64,000 nucleotides of DNA from Alnus glutinosa (taxonomy: Eukaryota > Streptophyta > Magnoliopsida > Fagales > Betulaceae), in assembly GCF_958979055.1 (NCBI RefSeq), contig NC_084888.1, forward strand, positions 762,001 through 826,000, in the 5' to 3' direction. Below are positions 23,072 to 32,945 of this stretch, piece after piece. The position numbers and the translations under genes were made by a program. The first letter of the stretch is position 1. Each line of letters begins with the position of its first letter. The notes below the pieces were generated by a model. The model ran no database searches. It saw only the letters and a program-made list of their open reading frames with translations, and was not told the origin of the DNA.

Positions 23072-23439
23072 TAGATATAATTGCAAGCTGAGCTGCAAGT
23101 TTTCTACAACTTTTCTTACTAAACAAACTAGAAGCTAACTAATGAACCACTCTAAGAGTGTCTGTGTGCGCACACAAATGCACGCATCATGCAATAAAAG
23201 CCTTTTAACCATCTATCTTGAAAATCAGATGGCAGGAGCAGATGTAAAATTTCAGGCAGCAATTGTATGCTAGAGAAGTTGTCTCATTCTTGATTAGAGA
23301 ATTTCATAATAGGCTGGTATGGGTTGGTATTTTCCTTCTTCTTTTTTTTTTTTTTTGTTAATTTGAGTGAAAAGGGATTATTTCATTGGATCAGACATTT
23401 TATAATTATATCAGAGGATTTATGGAACTTGTTTGGGAT
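23072..23439 (+). other. 3' flank of the LPP gene
   Basis: Probable 3'UTR: AATAAAAG occurs near 23192, a plausible poly(A) signal about 120 bp after the stop. No other feature seen. Confidence 0.4.
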
Positions 23440-23830
23440 TTGGAAATAATTATAAGTGATAAATGCATTTTTTGTCATTGTAGTTTTGACAAAAAACTCT
23501 TGAGTTTTAAACTGGGATTAATTACTCATTAGGCCAAGAAAAATAAAATTGGTCTCTACCATTAAAAAAGTTGACAAAACCCATTAATGTGTTACATTAG
23601 CATCATAGTGTGACACGTCACTTACAATAAAAAAAATTAAAAACAATATATATATATATATATATAACAAAAGAGAAAAAAAAAAATAACAAAATAACAA
23701 AAAGAAACAGAAAAACGCTGGGATAGTCAAGCCACCCACTTTGGCCAATTGGGGGTGGCAAAAATTCCCTTTGATCGGCCATTTGGGATGGGAAGATCAG
23801 CCACCCCCAAATGGCCATGGGGTGGTCTCG
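23440..23830. mobile_element. Repeat relic with GGTGGCC-type hairpin core
   Basis: An AT-rich left part (with ACATTAGCATCATAGTGTGA and ACACGTCAC) is followed by a (TA)n at 23649-23667 and an A-rich tract. A GC-rich core at 23717-23828 contains AAGCCACCCACTTTGGCC, TTGGGGGTGGC and GCCACCCCCAAATGGCC. The layout (arm, A/T tract, GGTGGCC core) resembles the 2672-3227 element with the opposite arm missing. Confidence 0.45.
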
Positions 23831-23986
23831 TGAGAACTTGAAAAGAATTAAAATTAGTGAGAACTTGGATCTTCTTCAAGAACTCAGCCAATAACTAATT
23901 TCCTTGTATTGATTCCACCTTTCTTTGAAAACTGTTGTCACTCCTTACAAAAGCATCGACTGAAATTAGGTCCATTACCGTCTCGT

Positions 23987-23992
<6 letters not shown>

Positions 23993-24039
<47 letters not shown>
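23993..24039. repeat. (CT)n microsatellite
   Basis: About 23 uninterrupted CT units between the LPP and PPR genes. Confidence 0.95.
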
Positions 24040-24040
<1 letters not shown>

Positions 24041-24041
<1 letters not shown>

Positions 24042-24731
24042 GTTAAGTAACCGTAGACTGAATTATTACAACAAAAGAGCAAGGGTAACGATCAAACCCT
24101 CTTCCATGAGCGTTGCTGCATTTTTCGAACTCCTACATCTTTGTGACCGTCATACTATTTGAGCTCCTTTTCTCTTCTTTGACCTCTTCCAAAATATCAG
24201 GATTACTTAAGATGCATTTCCAACAAGTCCAGAGTTTCTGTATCAAATAAGTCTATTACCCACAAAGCAACAAAAGAGAGCTCAGTCTTAACAAGCCAAC
24301 ATGTTTGACTCCCACCGTTCTAAATCCTCCATGCAGACAGTAATGGATGATTGTTCGTCCTCTGGAGTAAAGAGTGAACAATGTTAAGGCTCACTTTCAC
24401 AGCATAAATCCTGTGTCCCATTCAATGAGGCATGGGGTCCAGTTTTGCATATTAATCATAATTTTGGAGCTGCAGCCGAAGAAGCCATTTTTGTAGATTC
24501 TGTCAAGACACAAGCGGCTTTTCATGAACTCTCTTATAACCAAATACACATGTAGCTCACCTCAATCTCATCCATGGTCAACAATAATTTTTTTTGACAC
24601 AAATATAGGCTTCTGACTGAAAAATGGTTCCTTGCTATTGTTTGTGACCTGCAGCTCTTGAATAAGCAACTGCATCAATGGAGAGATTACCTTAATTCTG
24701 TAAAGGAATAAAAGCATGTGTCTGCCTTCCG
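24041..24731. other. 3' flank of the PPR gene
   Basis: Spacer between convergent LPP (+) and PPR (-) genes. Part is likely PPR 3'UTR. No gene recognised. Confidence 0.4.
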
Positions 24732-26888
24732 CTAATCTTCCACATCATTCGAAAGAGAACCCACTTCCTGAATTGCAATTTCTGTCCTTGAAGCTAGTAA
24801 GTCCAACATGCAGAATATATCTTCACCTTGTGGATGAGATCGATCCCCAGCAAAAAATGCACAAACCTGATCATTGACCTCGATCCAAGACCATCCTGGC
24901 TCCTTAATCACCCCTTTTGATTTCATCATCTTCCTTACATTTGCTGCTTCCCTAAATCTCCCTTTGGAGGCATAAATGTTAGCCAGAGTAATATGAGCCC
25001 CTGCACAATTTGGATCTAATTTAAGAATCTCCTCTGCAGCACGTCTTCCGCCGTCAACATCTCCATGTACCCTACATGCTCTAAGCAGAGTAGACCAAAC
25101 AACATCATCCCGTTGAAATGGCATGCTTTTGATCATGCTCACTGCATCACTTAATCGTCCAGCTCGGCAGAGGAGATCAATCATGCAGCCATAGTGTTCT
25201 TTTGAAGGATTTATCTGGTACTCGTTACTCATCAAATTGAAGTAGTGGAAGCCAAGATCAACAAGTCCAGCATGGCTACAAGCAGTAAGAACACCTATGA
25301 AGGCCACAGAGTCTGGTTTTAAACCTACTGTGGGAATCTTCTCAAACAAATCAATGGCTTCTTCGCTGCACCCATGTTCAGCATAACCATTAATCATGGC
25401 AGTCCATGACACAATATCGTCATTTTCCGTCACATCAAAGATTTTTGAAGCTTCTTTTATACTCCCACATTTAGAATACAAATTAATTAGAGCACTTTGT
25501 ATCATAGTTGTACGCTCTAACCCAACGGACAAGACATGAGCGTGCAGTTGCTTCCCTTGCTCAAGAATTGCCATACTTCCACATACACTCAGGACACTGG
25601 CAAAAGCAAACTCATTTGGTTTTGGTCCTTCCCTTCTCATCCATGAAAGATATTCAAAGGCTTCTTCCCCATAACCTCCTTGAGAATACGCTGCAATTAT
25701 GGTACTCCATGAAATAATATCTCTTCTGTTCATGCCATGAAATACCAATGAAGCTGATGCCAACTGCCCGCATTTTGAATACATGGTCATGATGGAATTT
25801 GCCACTGACAAAAAATCAACAAGACCTATACGTAAAACATGGGCATGTAATTGTTCACCCCATTCAATTCTCGCAAGATTGGCAGCACCGGAGATAACAG
25901 CTGCAAAAGTGTACTCATTGGGACTCACATCTGATTCCTTCATTTTCATAAATGCTTCAATTGTGTGCTCTTCCTGGCCCATCTGGACATATGTTGTTAT
26001 GATTGTTGTCCACGAAACCACGTCCTGTGTCCTCATCTTCTCAAACAAGCGCATGCCATAGTCTAACTTTCCACATTTGTTGTACATGTTAGAAAGAGTA
26101 TTAGCCACAAACGAGCTCTCATTGAACCCGCTTTTCATTGTTTTTGCGTGGATCACCCTCCCATAATTCAGAGCACCAGCATCCGCACATGCCTTCAATG
26201 CAATGGCAAATGAATACGCGTCATACTCCACCTTTGACCTCTGCATTTCAGAAAAGTAATCCAGTCCCTCCTTATTATAACCAGCTCGAACAAGCCCGGT
26301 TATAATGGCAGTCCAGGATACCACATTCCTTATTGGCATCTCATCGAAGACTCTACTACCTTGATCGATTTTACCAATCTTGGTGTACATGTCAAGAAGT
26401 GCACTGCCCACAAAAACCGAATTCACAAGACCGGACTTTACTGAATACCCATGCAATAATTTTCCATAGTACAAGTTCATATTTAGCGCACAAGCCTTGA
26501 GTGCAAGACTGAGTGTGAAGTGGTCCGTCCTAAGTCCAGGCTGAACCCACAAATTTGAGAACAAAGCCAACGCTTCAGAGGAATCAGAGGCGTTGACATA
26601 GCCTGAAATCATATTGGTCCATGTAATCTCATCCCTGTAAGGCAATTCATCGAACATGTTGCGAGCATCAGTCAGACGACCGGTTTTCACTAGCTGTTTC
26701 AATTGGGCATTGACTTCAAGCATATTTACATGATTAACAAAATGGGGTTTCTGGGTTAAGTGGGTAGGTATTGTCTCTGAAACCACGAGGTCTCCGTATT
26801 CAGTGCAAGCAACGGTTGCTGCTGTAAATAATCTCCTAAAAGGAGGCTTAATTGATAAGACCATGGTTGTGCTTATTGAGCCGCCCAT
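24732..26888 (-). CDS. PLS-class pentatricopeptide repeat protein, E/E+ type, 718 aa
   Basis: Intronless. From about residue 55 the protein is a run of 31-36-residue PPR motifs in P-L-S order, with recurring DVVSWTTIITTYVQ, NTLSNMYNKCGKLDYGMRLF and NEYTFAAVISGAAN-like units. It ends in an E/E+ region (VIKEPGWSWIEVNDQVCAFFAGDRSHPQ is the join, residues about 653-680) and stops without a DYW deaminase domain. PLS-E proteins bind specific organelle RNA sites for C-to-U editing, with DYW activity supplied in trans. The first 30 residues are basic and hydroxylated, fitting an organelle targeting peptide. Similarity to Arabidopsis At3g47840 is my best family match from memory. It is not part of the conserved At5g66450-490 block and so was probably inserted here or lost there. 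Confidence 0.92.
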   Translation of the reverse strand: MGGSISTTMVLSIKPPFRRLFTAATVACTEYGDLVVSETIPTHLTQKPHFVNHVNMLEVNAQLKQLVKTGRLTDARNMFDELPYRDEITWTNMISGYVNASDSSEALALFSNLWVQPGLRTDHFTLSLALKACALNMNLYYGKLLHGYSVKSGLVNSVFVGSALLDMYTKIGKIDQGSRVFDEMPIRNVVSWTAIITGLVRAGYNKEGLDYFSEMQRSKVEYDAYSFAIALKACADAGALNYGRVIHAKTMKSGFNESSFVANTLSNMYNKCGKLDYGMRLFEKMRTQDVVSWTTIITTYVQMGQEEHTIEAFMKMKESDVSPNEYTFAAVISGAANLARIEWGEQLHAHVLRIGLVDFLSVANSIMTMYSKCGQLASASLVFHGMNRRDIISWSTIIAAYSQGGYGEEAFEYLSWMRREGPKPNEFAFASVLSVCGSMAILEQGKQLHAHVLSVGLERTTMIQSALINLYSKCGSIKEASKIFDVTENDDIVSWTAMINGYAEHGCSEEAIDLFEKIPTVGLKPDSVAFIGVLTACSHAGLVDLGFHYFNLMSNEYQINPSKEHYGCMIDLLCRAGRLSDAVSMIKSMPFQRDDVVWSTLLRACRVHGDVDGGRRAAEEILKLDPNCAGAHITLANIYASKGRFREAANVRKMMKSKGVIKEPGWSWIEVNDQVCAFFAGDRSHPQGEDIFCMLDLLASRTEIAIQEVGSLSNDVED

Positions 26889-26953
26889 GCAGAGCGCTTA
26901 ACTGGAAGAAATTTGAAACGTCTTCTAAACTTTAATTTTACGAGACGGACCTG

Positions 26954-26983
26954 AAGCCCAATATCGGTTCTAGCCCAGCCCAA
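26954..26983 (-). promoter_or_regulatory. Site-II-like motifs upstream of the PPR gene
   Basis: On the minus strand there are three TGGGCT motifs (two adjacent, TGGGCTGGGCTA) about 70-95 bp upstream of the PPR start. Site II elements are common in promoters of plant organelle-protein genes. Confidence 0.4.
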
Positions 26984-27589
26984 TGGAAGAGAATTCCGAC
27001 CTCAATATTTGATGTCCATACTCCATAGGCACATTAACATATTATTGCCAAGCAATCCTTAGAGATTAGCTCCCGTTAAAAAAAATAAAAAAATAAAAAA
27101 TAAAAAATAAAAAGAAGAAGAAGAAGAAAGAAAGAAAAAAAATAACGCTATATACTACATTTCTATTTCACAATTATCTCACAATGATGATGTGACAATC
27201 CTTAAGACCAACCCTTATATATATATATATATATAACAAGGATTGATACAATGGTTTGTTAAAATTGTCACATCCTCATTGTGGAATAAAAATGTTGCAT
27301 CAAGCATTACTAAAAAAGAAAAAAAAAATTAAGGGTTAAATGCCATTGCCAAGTGATAAAAGCGTGGACATCACATTTTTCTCCCATTTTGCTTATATGC
27401 ACTCCAATCAACCCTTGATATTTTTTTTTAAAAATAAATAAAAAATAAAAATGACGAATTGGTAGTGTCAAATCGAAAAAGAGAAATACAAGTGTGATTT
27501 ATAGTATTTCTCTAATGGAAAATACTTAGGGAGGATGAATCTAGTACTGAGGTTGGTTCCATGAAATTAAAAAGTCTTTATGTTAAATT

Positions 27590-27850
27590 CATGTAGTAAC
27601 TACTCTTAAAATATTAATTTAAATGATTAAGTTTATAATTGTCTATGAGTTTAAGCTTTCAAAATAAATGGTAATTTAACATAACATCATATATAATATA
27701 TAACAGATAAACTTGAACCTTGTTTCCTTAATTTATCTTTCATTTTAATTAAATATTTTACGTATTGGCCACCTTTACTCACACGTGATAAATAGTATTA
27801 AACTATTAATTTAAATGATTAAGTTCAACTATTTTGACTTCTCACCCTTG
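27590..27850. mobile_element. Short retroelement-like repeat, fossil copy
   Basis: A degenerate copy of a roughly 250-300 bp dispersed repeat. It has short direct terminal repeats (ATTAATTTAAATGATTAAGT near 27609 and near 27801) and an internal segment resembling a family-wide block, TTTCATTTTAATTAAATATT. Two other copies are at 29190-29690 and 60585-60745. The family looks like a miniature LTR-type (TRIM-like) element, old and broken. Confidence 0.45.
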
Positions 27851-28084
27851 GAATAATTATATCAGCTCACAAACAGTTTGTTACAAATAGAAAAACTCCC
27901 TGAAAAACTCAGCTAACAACACAATTACAGAGTCATAGAAATATAGAAATGTTTGATAATCTCGTACTACAAGTTACCCTCCTGGACAAACATCATTCAT
28001 CTCTAAGAGGGAAACAACTCAACCAAATAGATTTACTTAAGACATCGAACTTGTCGATCTCCACACGCTTGGATTTCATGCAAT
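27851..28084 (-). other. 3' flank of the mannanase gene
   Basis: Likely 3'UTR of the minus-strand mannanase. No other feature seen. Confidence 0.4.
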
Positions 28085-30524
28085 CTAGTTTTCGATACGC
28101 CTGCCTCTGATGGCCCTTGCCCTCTTCCACCTCTCGATATTTCTCATTCTCGCAAAGATCTTCCGAATCTGATAAAGTTTGTGGGACTGTTGGGCGATAA
28201 CATTTGCAGTAGAGGGGCTTTGGCTCAGAACTATCTCATACCCATCACGGAAGGAGTCCATGCCTTCAGTTAGAAGTTGCCAGAACAAGCCTCCACCAGC
28301 TGCCCCTCCTCTTTTAGCTGATGCATATATCTTGTAGTACACGGTATTAAACAGCAGGTCTCTCTGGTTGGTGCTGAAACCAGGATCTTTCCATGATTTC
28401 CCAAATTCCGTTAGAAGTATTGGTTTCCGAAGAATGTACTGTGCATCTTGGATGTGGGCGTTGAGCCATTTGTTCAAGAAAGAAAGCTGGTATTGTTCAT
28501 TTGTGCTGGATAACCTGCCCATATAACAAAGTCACGAAGTTAATTCCTAAGATTTTTTTGGTAAGTGATGATTTTAACATAAACCTCTGCTTTAAACAGA
28601 TTAAAACTAAACTATTTCAAATAGTAGCTACCATTGATCAGGATATGAGTGAGCTGTTGCAAAATCGATGCCAGGGATCCGGTTATTTGCAATGAAATCC
28701 GTTCCTATTTCGATACCAGGATTGAGTCCCTTCCTCTGAGGCGTCGACTGCCCATAAAATCCTTCTAAACCAGCTTCCAGCAAGTGATTTCTATCTATGG
28801 ATTTGACATGGGAAGCCATTTCCATTATCCAAGCCTATCATACAAGCACCAAAGGATCAAGTTTAGCGCGAATACCGAGCAACAACAGTAAAAACCATGC
28901 TTGATAAAGACACATTTAAGACAATGTCATTAAAATCATTAAAAGCACATAGAATCCCAGATGGAAAGGAGGTTGAGTGGGTGGTGATTTAGATACCCCT
29001 TAATGGCCAAGTGAATGCATATGCAGGGCACACTGAAGAAAAAATTAATGCTAACTGAACTTCAATGGATTTGGTTGACAATAGATTAAACTTCAAAGAA
29101 AGGAGAGTGAGTAAAAAAAAATTTGGAGTAAGAAATATTTAATGTAAAAGCTTAAAGCTATTTAAGCAAGGAAAGACATAAAAGTAGACGGTGTTAGAAT
29201 ATTAATTTAAATGACTAAGTTTACTATTTTTTATCAGCCTAAGTGTTTATAAGTGGTGATTTAAAGCCTGTTTATGATTGTGTAAATGAGCTTAAAAATT
29301 ACTTTTAGTATATGGAAAGCTATGCAAAGCAAAATGGGTCTGGTTGGAAAAAGATTCAAAAAATTTACTTCTTTAACTTCTTTCTCTAAAAATGGCTAAA
29401 ATGTATTTTTGGAAAAAAAAAAAAAAAAAAAAAAAGCTTGAAGCATTTTTGGAAAAAACTTGAAAATGAAGCTTTTCTCAAAAAGCTCTTTTTTTTTTTT
29501 TTATATAAAAGCTATATCCCAACACAATCCCAAACATACTCTTAATATGATATTAGAGTAAAGGTTCTAAGTTTAAACTTTATTTTCGTTATTGACCAAA
29601 TTTCAATTAAATATTTCACTTATTGATGGAGAATTTGAGCCCACACGTAAAAATGGGTGTTAGAATGTTAATTTAAATGATTAACAGAGGAAATGTTAGT
29701 CTAACCTGAATGGTCCTCCCTGAAGGATCTGATGTGCATCTAGGCTCATTCATAAGCTCCCAGGCCATGATTGTTGGATCATCTTTGTAATGAATTCCAG
29801 TAAAGCTGTTATACCTGTTGAGAACAGTCTGTGGAAAGGTAGAGGAAAATTAGTCTATGAAACAAAATGGAAGAATATATGTGTTCATTTCCATACCCGT
29901 ATATGATTCTTGTAGTAACCCTTAACAACAGGATTCCTGAAGAAATCATCATCGGATGTCAAGTACTGCCCCTGGCTTCTAGCCCAGTTCACATACTGCT
30001 TTTTCCCTCCAAAGCTGTCGTAATTGTTTGCCAAGCTCAGTGTGAGCTTGATCCCATACCTCCTGGCCTCGGCTATAACAAAATCCAAGCCCTTCAAACC
30101 ACCAAAAAGAGGACCAGAAAAACCAAGATCATCAACATCCTGAAGTTTAAAGATTTAAAGAAAGGAGAAAACGGCAAAGAATAAGTGTGAAAGAGACCTT
30201 AAACATTTGCTCATTGTAGGAGCCAGGAGAGTACTGTAGGGGTCTGTAACCACCGTCACTGAATGCCCAAGTTCTTCCCACAGTGAGGCCATGTGTTGAG
30301 GCTTCATGAAAGGCAGCTGAAACTTTGGATCTCTGAGATGGGTCAGAAGCCAAATACATCAACCAGTAGGCATTGAACCCATTTGCATAATAAAGGTTTC
30401 CATTCAACAGAAAATTCGCTCCTCTGGTTCTGATGAAACCGTCTCCTACTGCTTCAACATGAATGTGAAAGCACTGTTGGTAGATCAAAATGGCCAAAAT
30501 GAGGGCAAAAGCCAGATGCTTCAT
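28085..30524 (-). CDS. MAN7: Mannan endo-1,4-beta-mannosidase (GH5_7), MAN7 type
   Basis: Five exons on the minus strand: 30198-30524, 29897-30139, 29706-29828, 28632-28834, 28085-28514, giving 441 aa; all introns are GT-AG. The first about 25 residues form a secretion signal (hydrophobic, ending CFHIHVEA), so the enzyme acts in the cell wall, cutting internal beta-1,4 bonds of mannan and glucomannan. The GH5 catalytic residues are visible: acid/base Glu218 in [10 protein letters not shown] and nucleophile Glu335 in [17 protein letters not shown] and [11 protein letters not shown] are conserved early motifs. Length matches the family (about 410-445). Subfamily assignment to MAN7 rests mainly on position: it lies between LPP-epsilon and ERA as does At5g66460. 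Intron 3 contains a retro-like repeat with a nested MITE. Confidence 0.93.
29190..29690. mobile_element. Short retroelement-like repeat in mannanase intron 3, fossil copy
   Basis: The ends share a direct repeat, GTGTTAGAAT(A/G)TTAATTT, near 29191 and near 29661. The interior continues as in the other copies (ATATTAGAGTAAAGGTTCTA, then TTTCAATTAAATATTTCAC, then GCCCACACG). In better preserved plant copies as I remember them the interior holds a TGGTATCAGAGC-like primer-binding box. A Tourist-type MITE (29264-29541) has inserted into it. The copy is old and degenerate. Confidence 0.5.
29264..29541. mobile_element. 278-bp Tourist-type MITE nested in a retro-like repeat
   Basis: The left end AAGCCTGTTTATGATTGTG and the right end (reverse complement GAGTATGTTTGGGATTGTG) are inverted repeats, flanked by TTA at 29261-29263 and 29542-29544. 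TTA duplication and a GTTTGG-type terminus fit PIF/Harbinger-derived Tourist MITEs. The core carries A20+ and T14 tracts in opposite arms. The break point lies inside the repeat 29190-29690, so this insertion is younger. Confidence 0.7.
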
Positions 30525-30586
30525 CTTTCTTTCTCACTCTCTGTGACTGTGGATGAAGGAATCCTAGCTAGTGTCTATTAGCAGAG

Positions 30587-30594
30587 CTTATAGA
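30587..30594 (-). promoter_or_regulatory. Candidate TATA box of the mannanase gene
   Basis: Minus-strand TCTATAAG lies about 65 bp upstream of the ATG at 30524, implying a 5'UTR of roughly 30-40 nt. Confidence 0.35.
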
Positions 30595-30599
30595 AGAAG

Positions 30600-32945
30600 G
30601 ATGCGGCTGTTTAAGCAGTTGTCTTAGCCTGGATATGAAAGTGTCTTCTTACAACTGCAGACTATGGGAAAAAAACAAAAACATCAGTAACTGTCAAGGT
30701 AGAAAAACCGACAAAGACACTTCTGTGAGGTGAAACTGATCCTCGAAAATGGAACTATTTCTGTGTCTTCTACCCTCAATCTTGAGTAACTAGCACAAAT
30801 TTTTCACCTAGTATAATGGGGGACATGTACAATCTTGAACATATTAGTCGTTTTGGGCACGGTATCACTCTGTTTTGCTCGAGAGGAAAGATGGTGTTAG
30901 AATATCTGGTATTTTTTTAAAAAAAAAGTACATGTATCCCGTCAAACTACAACTTCCTTTTAAAATTATTAATTGTGTCGATATCCCTTAAACTACTGTA
31001 ACAATGTCAATGTCCCATTGTCCCTCTCGTAAGCCACAGTTGTCTCCCCGCCTGCCTTTTCACCTAAAAAAAATGATCACCAAGCCAAAACATCTCGAGC
31101 AATTGAATCGATACTTGGAGAAGGTTGTGGCAACTGGCAAGTCATCTTCGTCTCACCTTGGCCTTGCAATTGTGGGACCTAATATTTTATGCAAATAAAG
31201 TGCTCTTCTACAGTTGCAACCGACAATGGTCTTGGGTGCATCGATTACTCAAGATAAGTTTCAAGGTCAAAAAAGCTCATTGTTTTACGGCCGTTGGATT
31301 CCAGTGACCTTTCCTTTCTTTCTTTTTTTTTCTTTTTTGTTTTTTTGTCTCTCTTTAGGTCTTGGACCAATAACAAACCTGCCAAAAAGCAAAAGGAAAA
31401 AAAAAGAAGATAAAGGTAAGGGCCGCCTCCATGCATAATTTTGAGGCTCATATAATTTGCTGTTTGGATTGTTAAGAGAGTCCCTATAGAATCTCTATCA
31501 ATTTGAACCTTATGACTTCCTTTTTGTTTTTCCACATCCCTGGGTACGAAAGCTTGTATTGAACTCATTTATTGTATAGAGAAGAAACAAAAAATGTGCA
31601 TGTTCTCTGGTCTCTGCATTCTCAATCTCTGCAATCGTTTGTAAGCTTCCCCAATGTAAAGACCAAAGAAATTGTATTCGAAACAGTGACCACTTTTCAT
31701 TGCTTTTTTTCTATTTTTGGTGATTTCTATTGCTTTGATGTCTCTATCTAATCTACCACGCGGCAGAACTTGGAGGGTTTGATAGCTAAACCCATGTGAG
31801 GAGCAGCATCTGATGCCCTCTTTATGGTTCCACCAATGCTGTCTCTTTTTTCTGGGCTTGGGTTCCACAGATCTCGTAGGCCATTGCAATCTATGATCTT
31901 TCACCTGTTTTTGGCTTTTACTGCTCTACTGAGCGGCCGTGTGGGAGTATCTTATAGCTTCAACATTCATGCTTCTTTTTTGGAGTTTTCCAAAGATGCA
32001 TATTAGTTTTTAGAGAGATGTCATTCTGTAATTCAAATGGAGATTCTTAAATGAAGGAAAAAATAGACAAAAACAAAGGAATTAATAACTTTTGGCAAGT
32101 AATCAACTCAAAGAATTAAGAAAAGAAAGCATTTACTCTCCCCTCATTCTCTTACCATTGTCATCCTTTGGTTAGCTCTTCACTCTCCTCAAACATTAAA
32201 AGATAAGAACACCTGAATTCAATGGCCTTAAGAATACACCACGTTGAAGGTAGTTAATTAGGAACGAAAAAAAAAACCCCTCAAGAATACCTCTCTCTCT
32301 CTCTCTCTCTCTCTCAAACTTCACTCTGTAACTGACATTAATTAGTGAGCTGCGGATCCAACTCTCTTCCGACATGTGACATGAGATGTATGGCCGTTCA
32401 TTGAAAATGACACGATCAGATCACATGAACAGAAAACGAATGGCTGATAAATGTAATTAAATAAGCAAAGCCTCAAATGGTGTCGTCTTCACTCTGTAAG
32501 ACCGGCCCATGAACCCTACGAAAGCCTGCTGGCAAATCAGCTACCAAATATCGGCTTCAAGTCTTGAGTTGCTAACAAGAGACATTGACAGACAGATCTA
32601 TTGGGCCCTTATATTCAGAATCTGTATGCAGATTATTGTAGACTTAATTACTATAATGAAAAAGCGTTAATGTGCTTTTAGGGCTGTTTTTTGTTTTTAT
32701 TTTGAAAATGTGTTCTCACGTGATATAAAAAAAAAAAAAATTGTGTTTGTGTTTTTAGGGATGTTTTGTATTTTGAGTTGTTTCCTAATGTAATTATCTC
32801 GAGAACAGAAAACAAAAACTTTAATAACCATGACCTACAACATGGAAGGCTTCTATACTGAGATATCATGGTACACTCAAGTCAATGATTCGACCATCTT
32901 CACTTACATTCCATTGTGGATAGAAGACAATAAGGAGGAGGCTAG
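30600..32945. other. Intergenic stretch between mannanase and ERA genes
   Basis: Holds the mannanase promoter and, near 32,945, ERA 3'UTR. At 30930-31045 there is a partial copy of the repeat found at 58795-59330 (shared CAAACTAC, AATTGTGTC, CAATGTCAATGT blocks). A (CT)n lies at 32291-32315. Open frames around 31.2-31.9 kb have no recognisable domain. No gene is supported. Confidence 0.4.
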
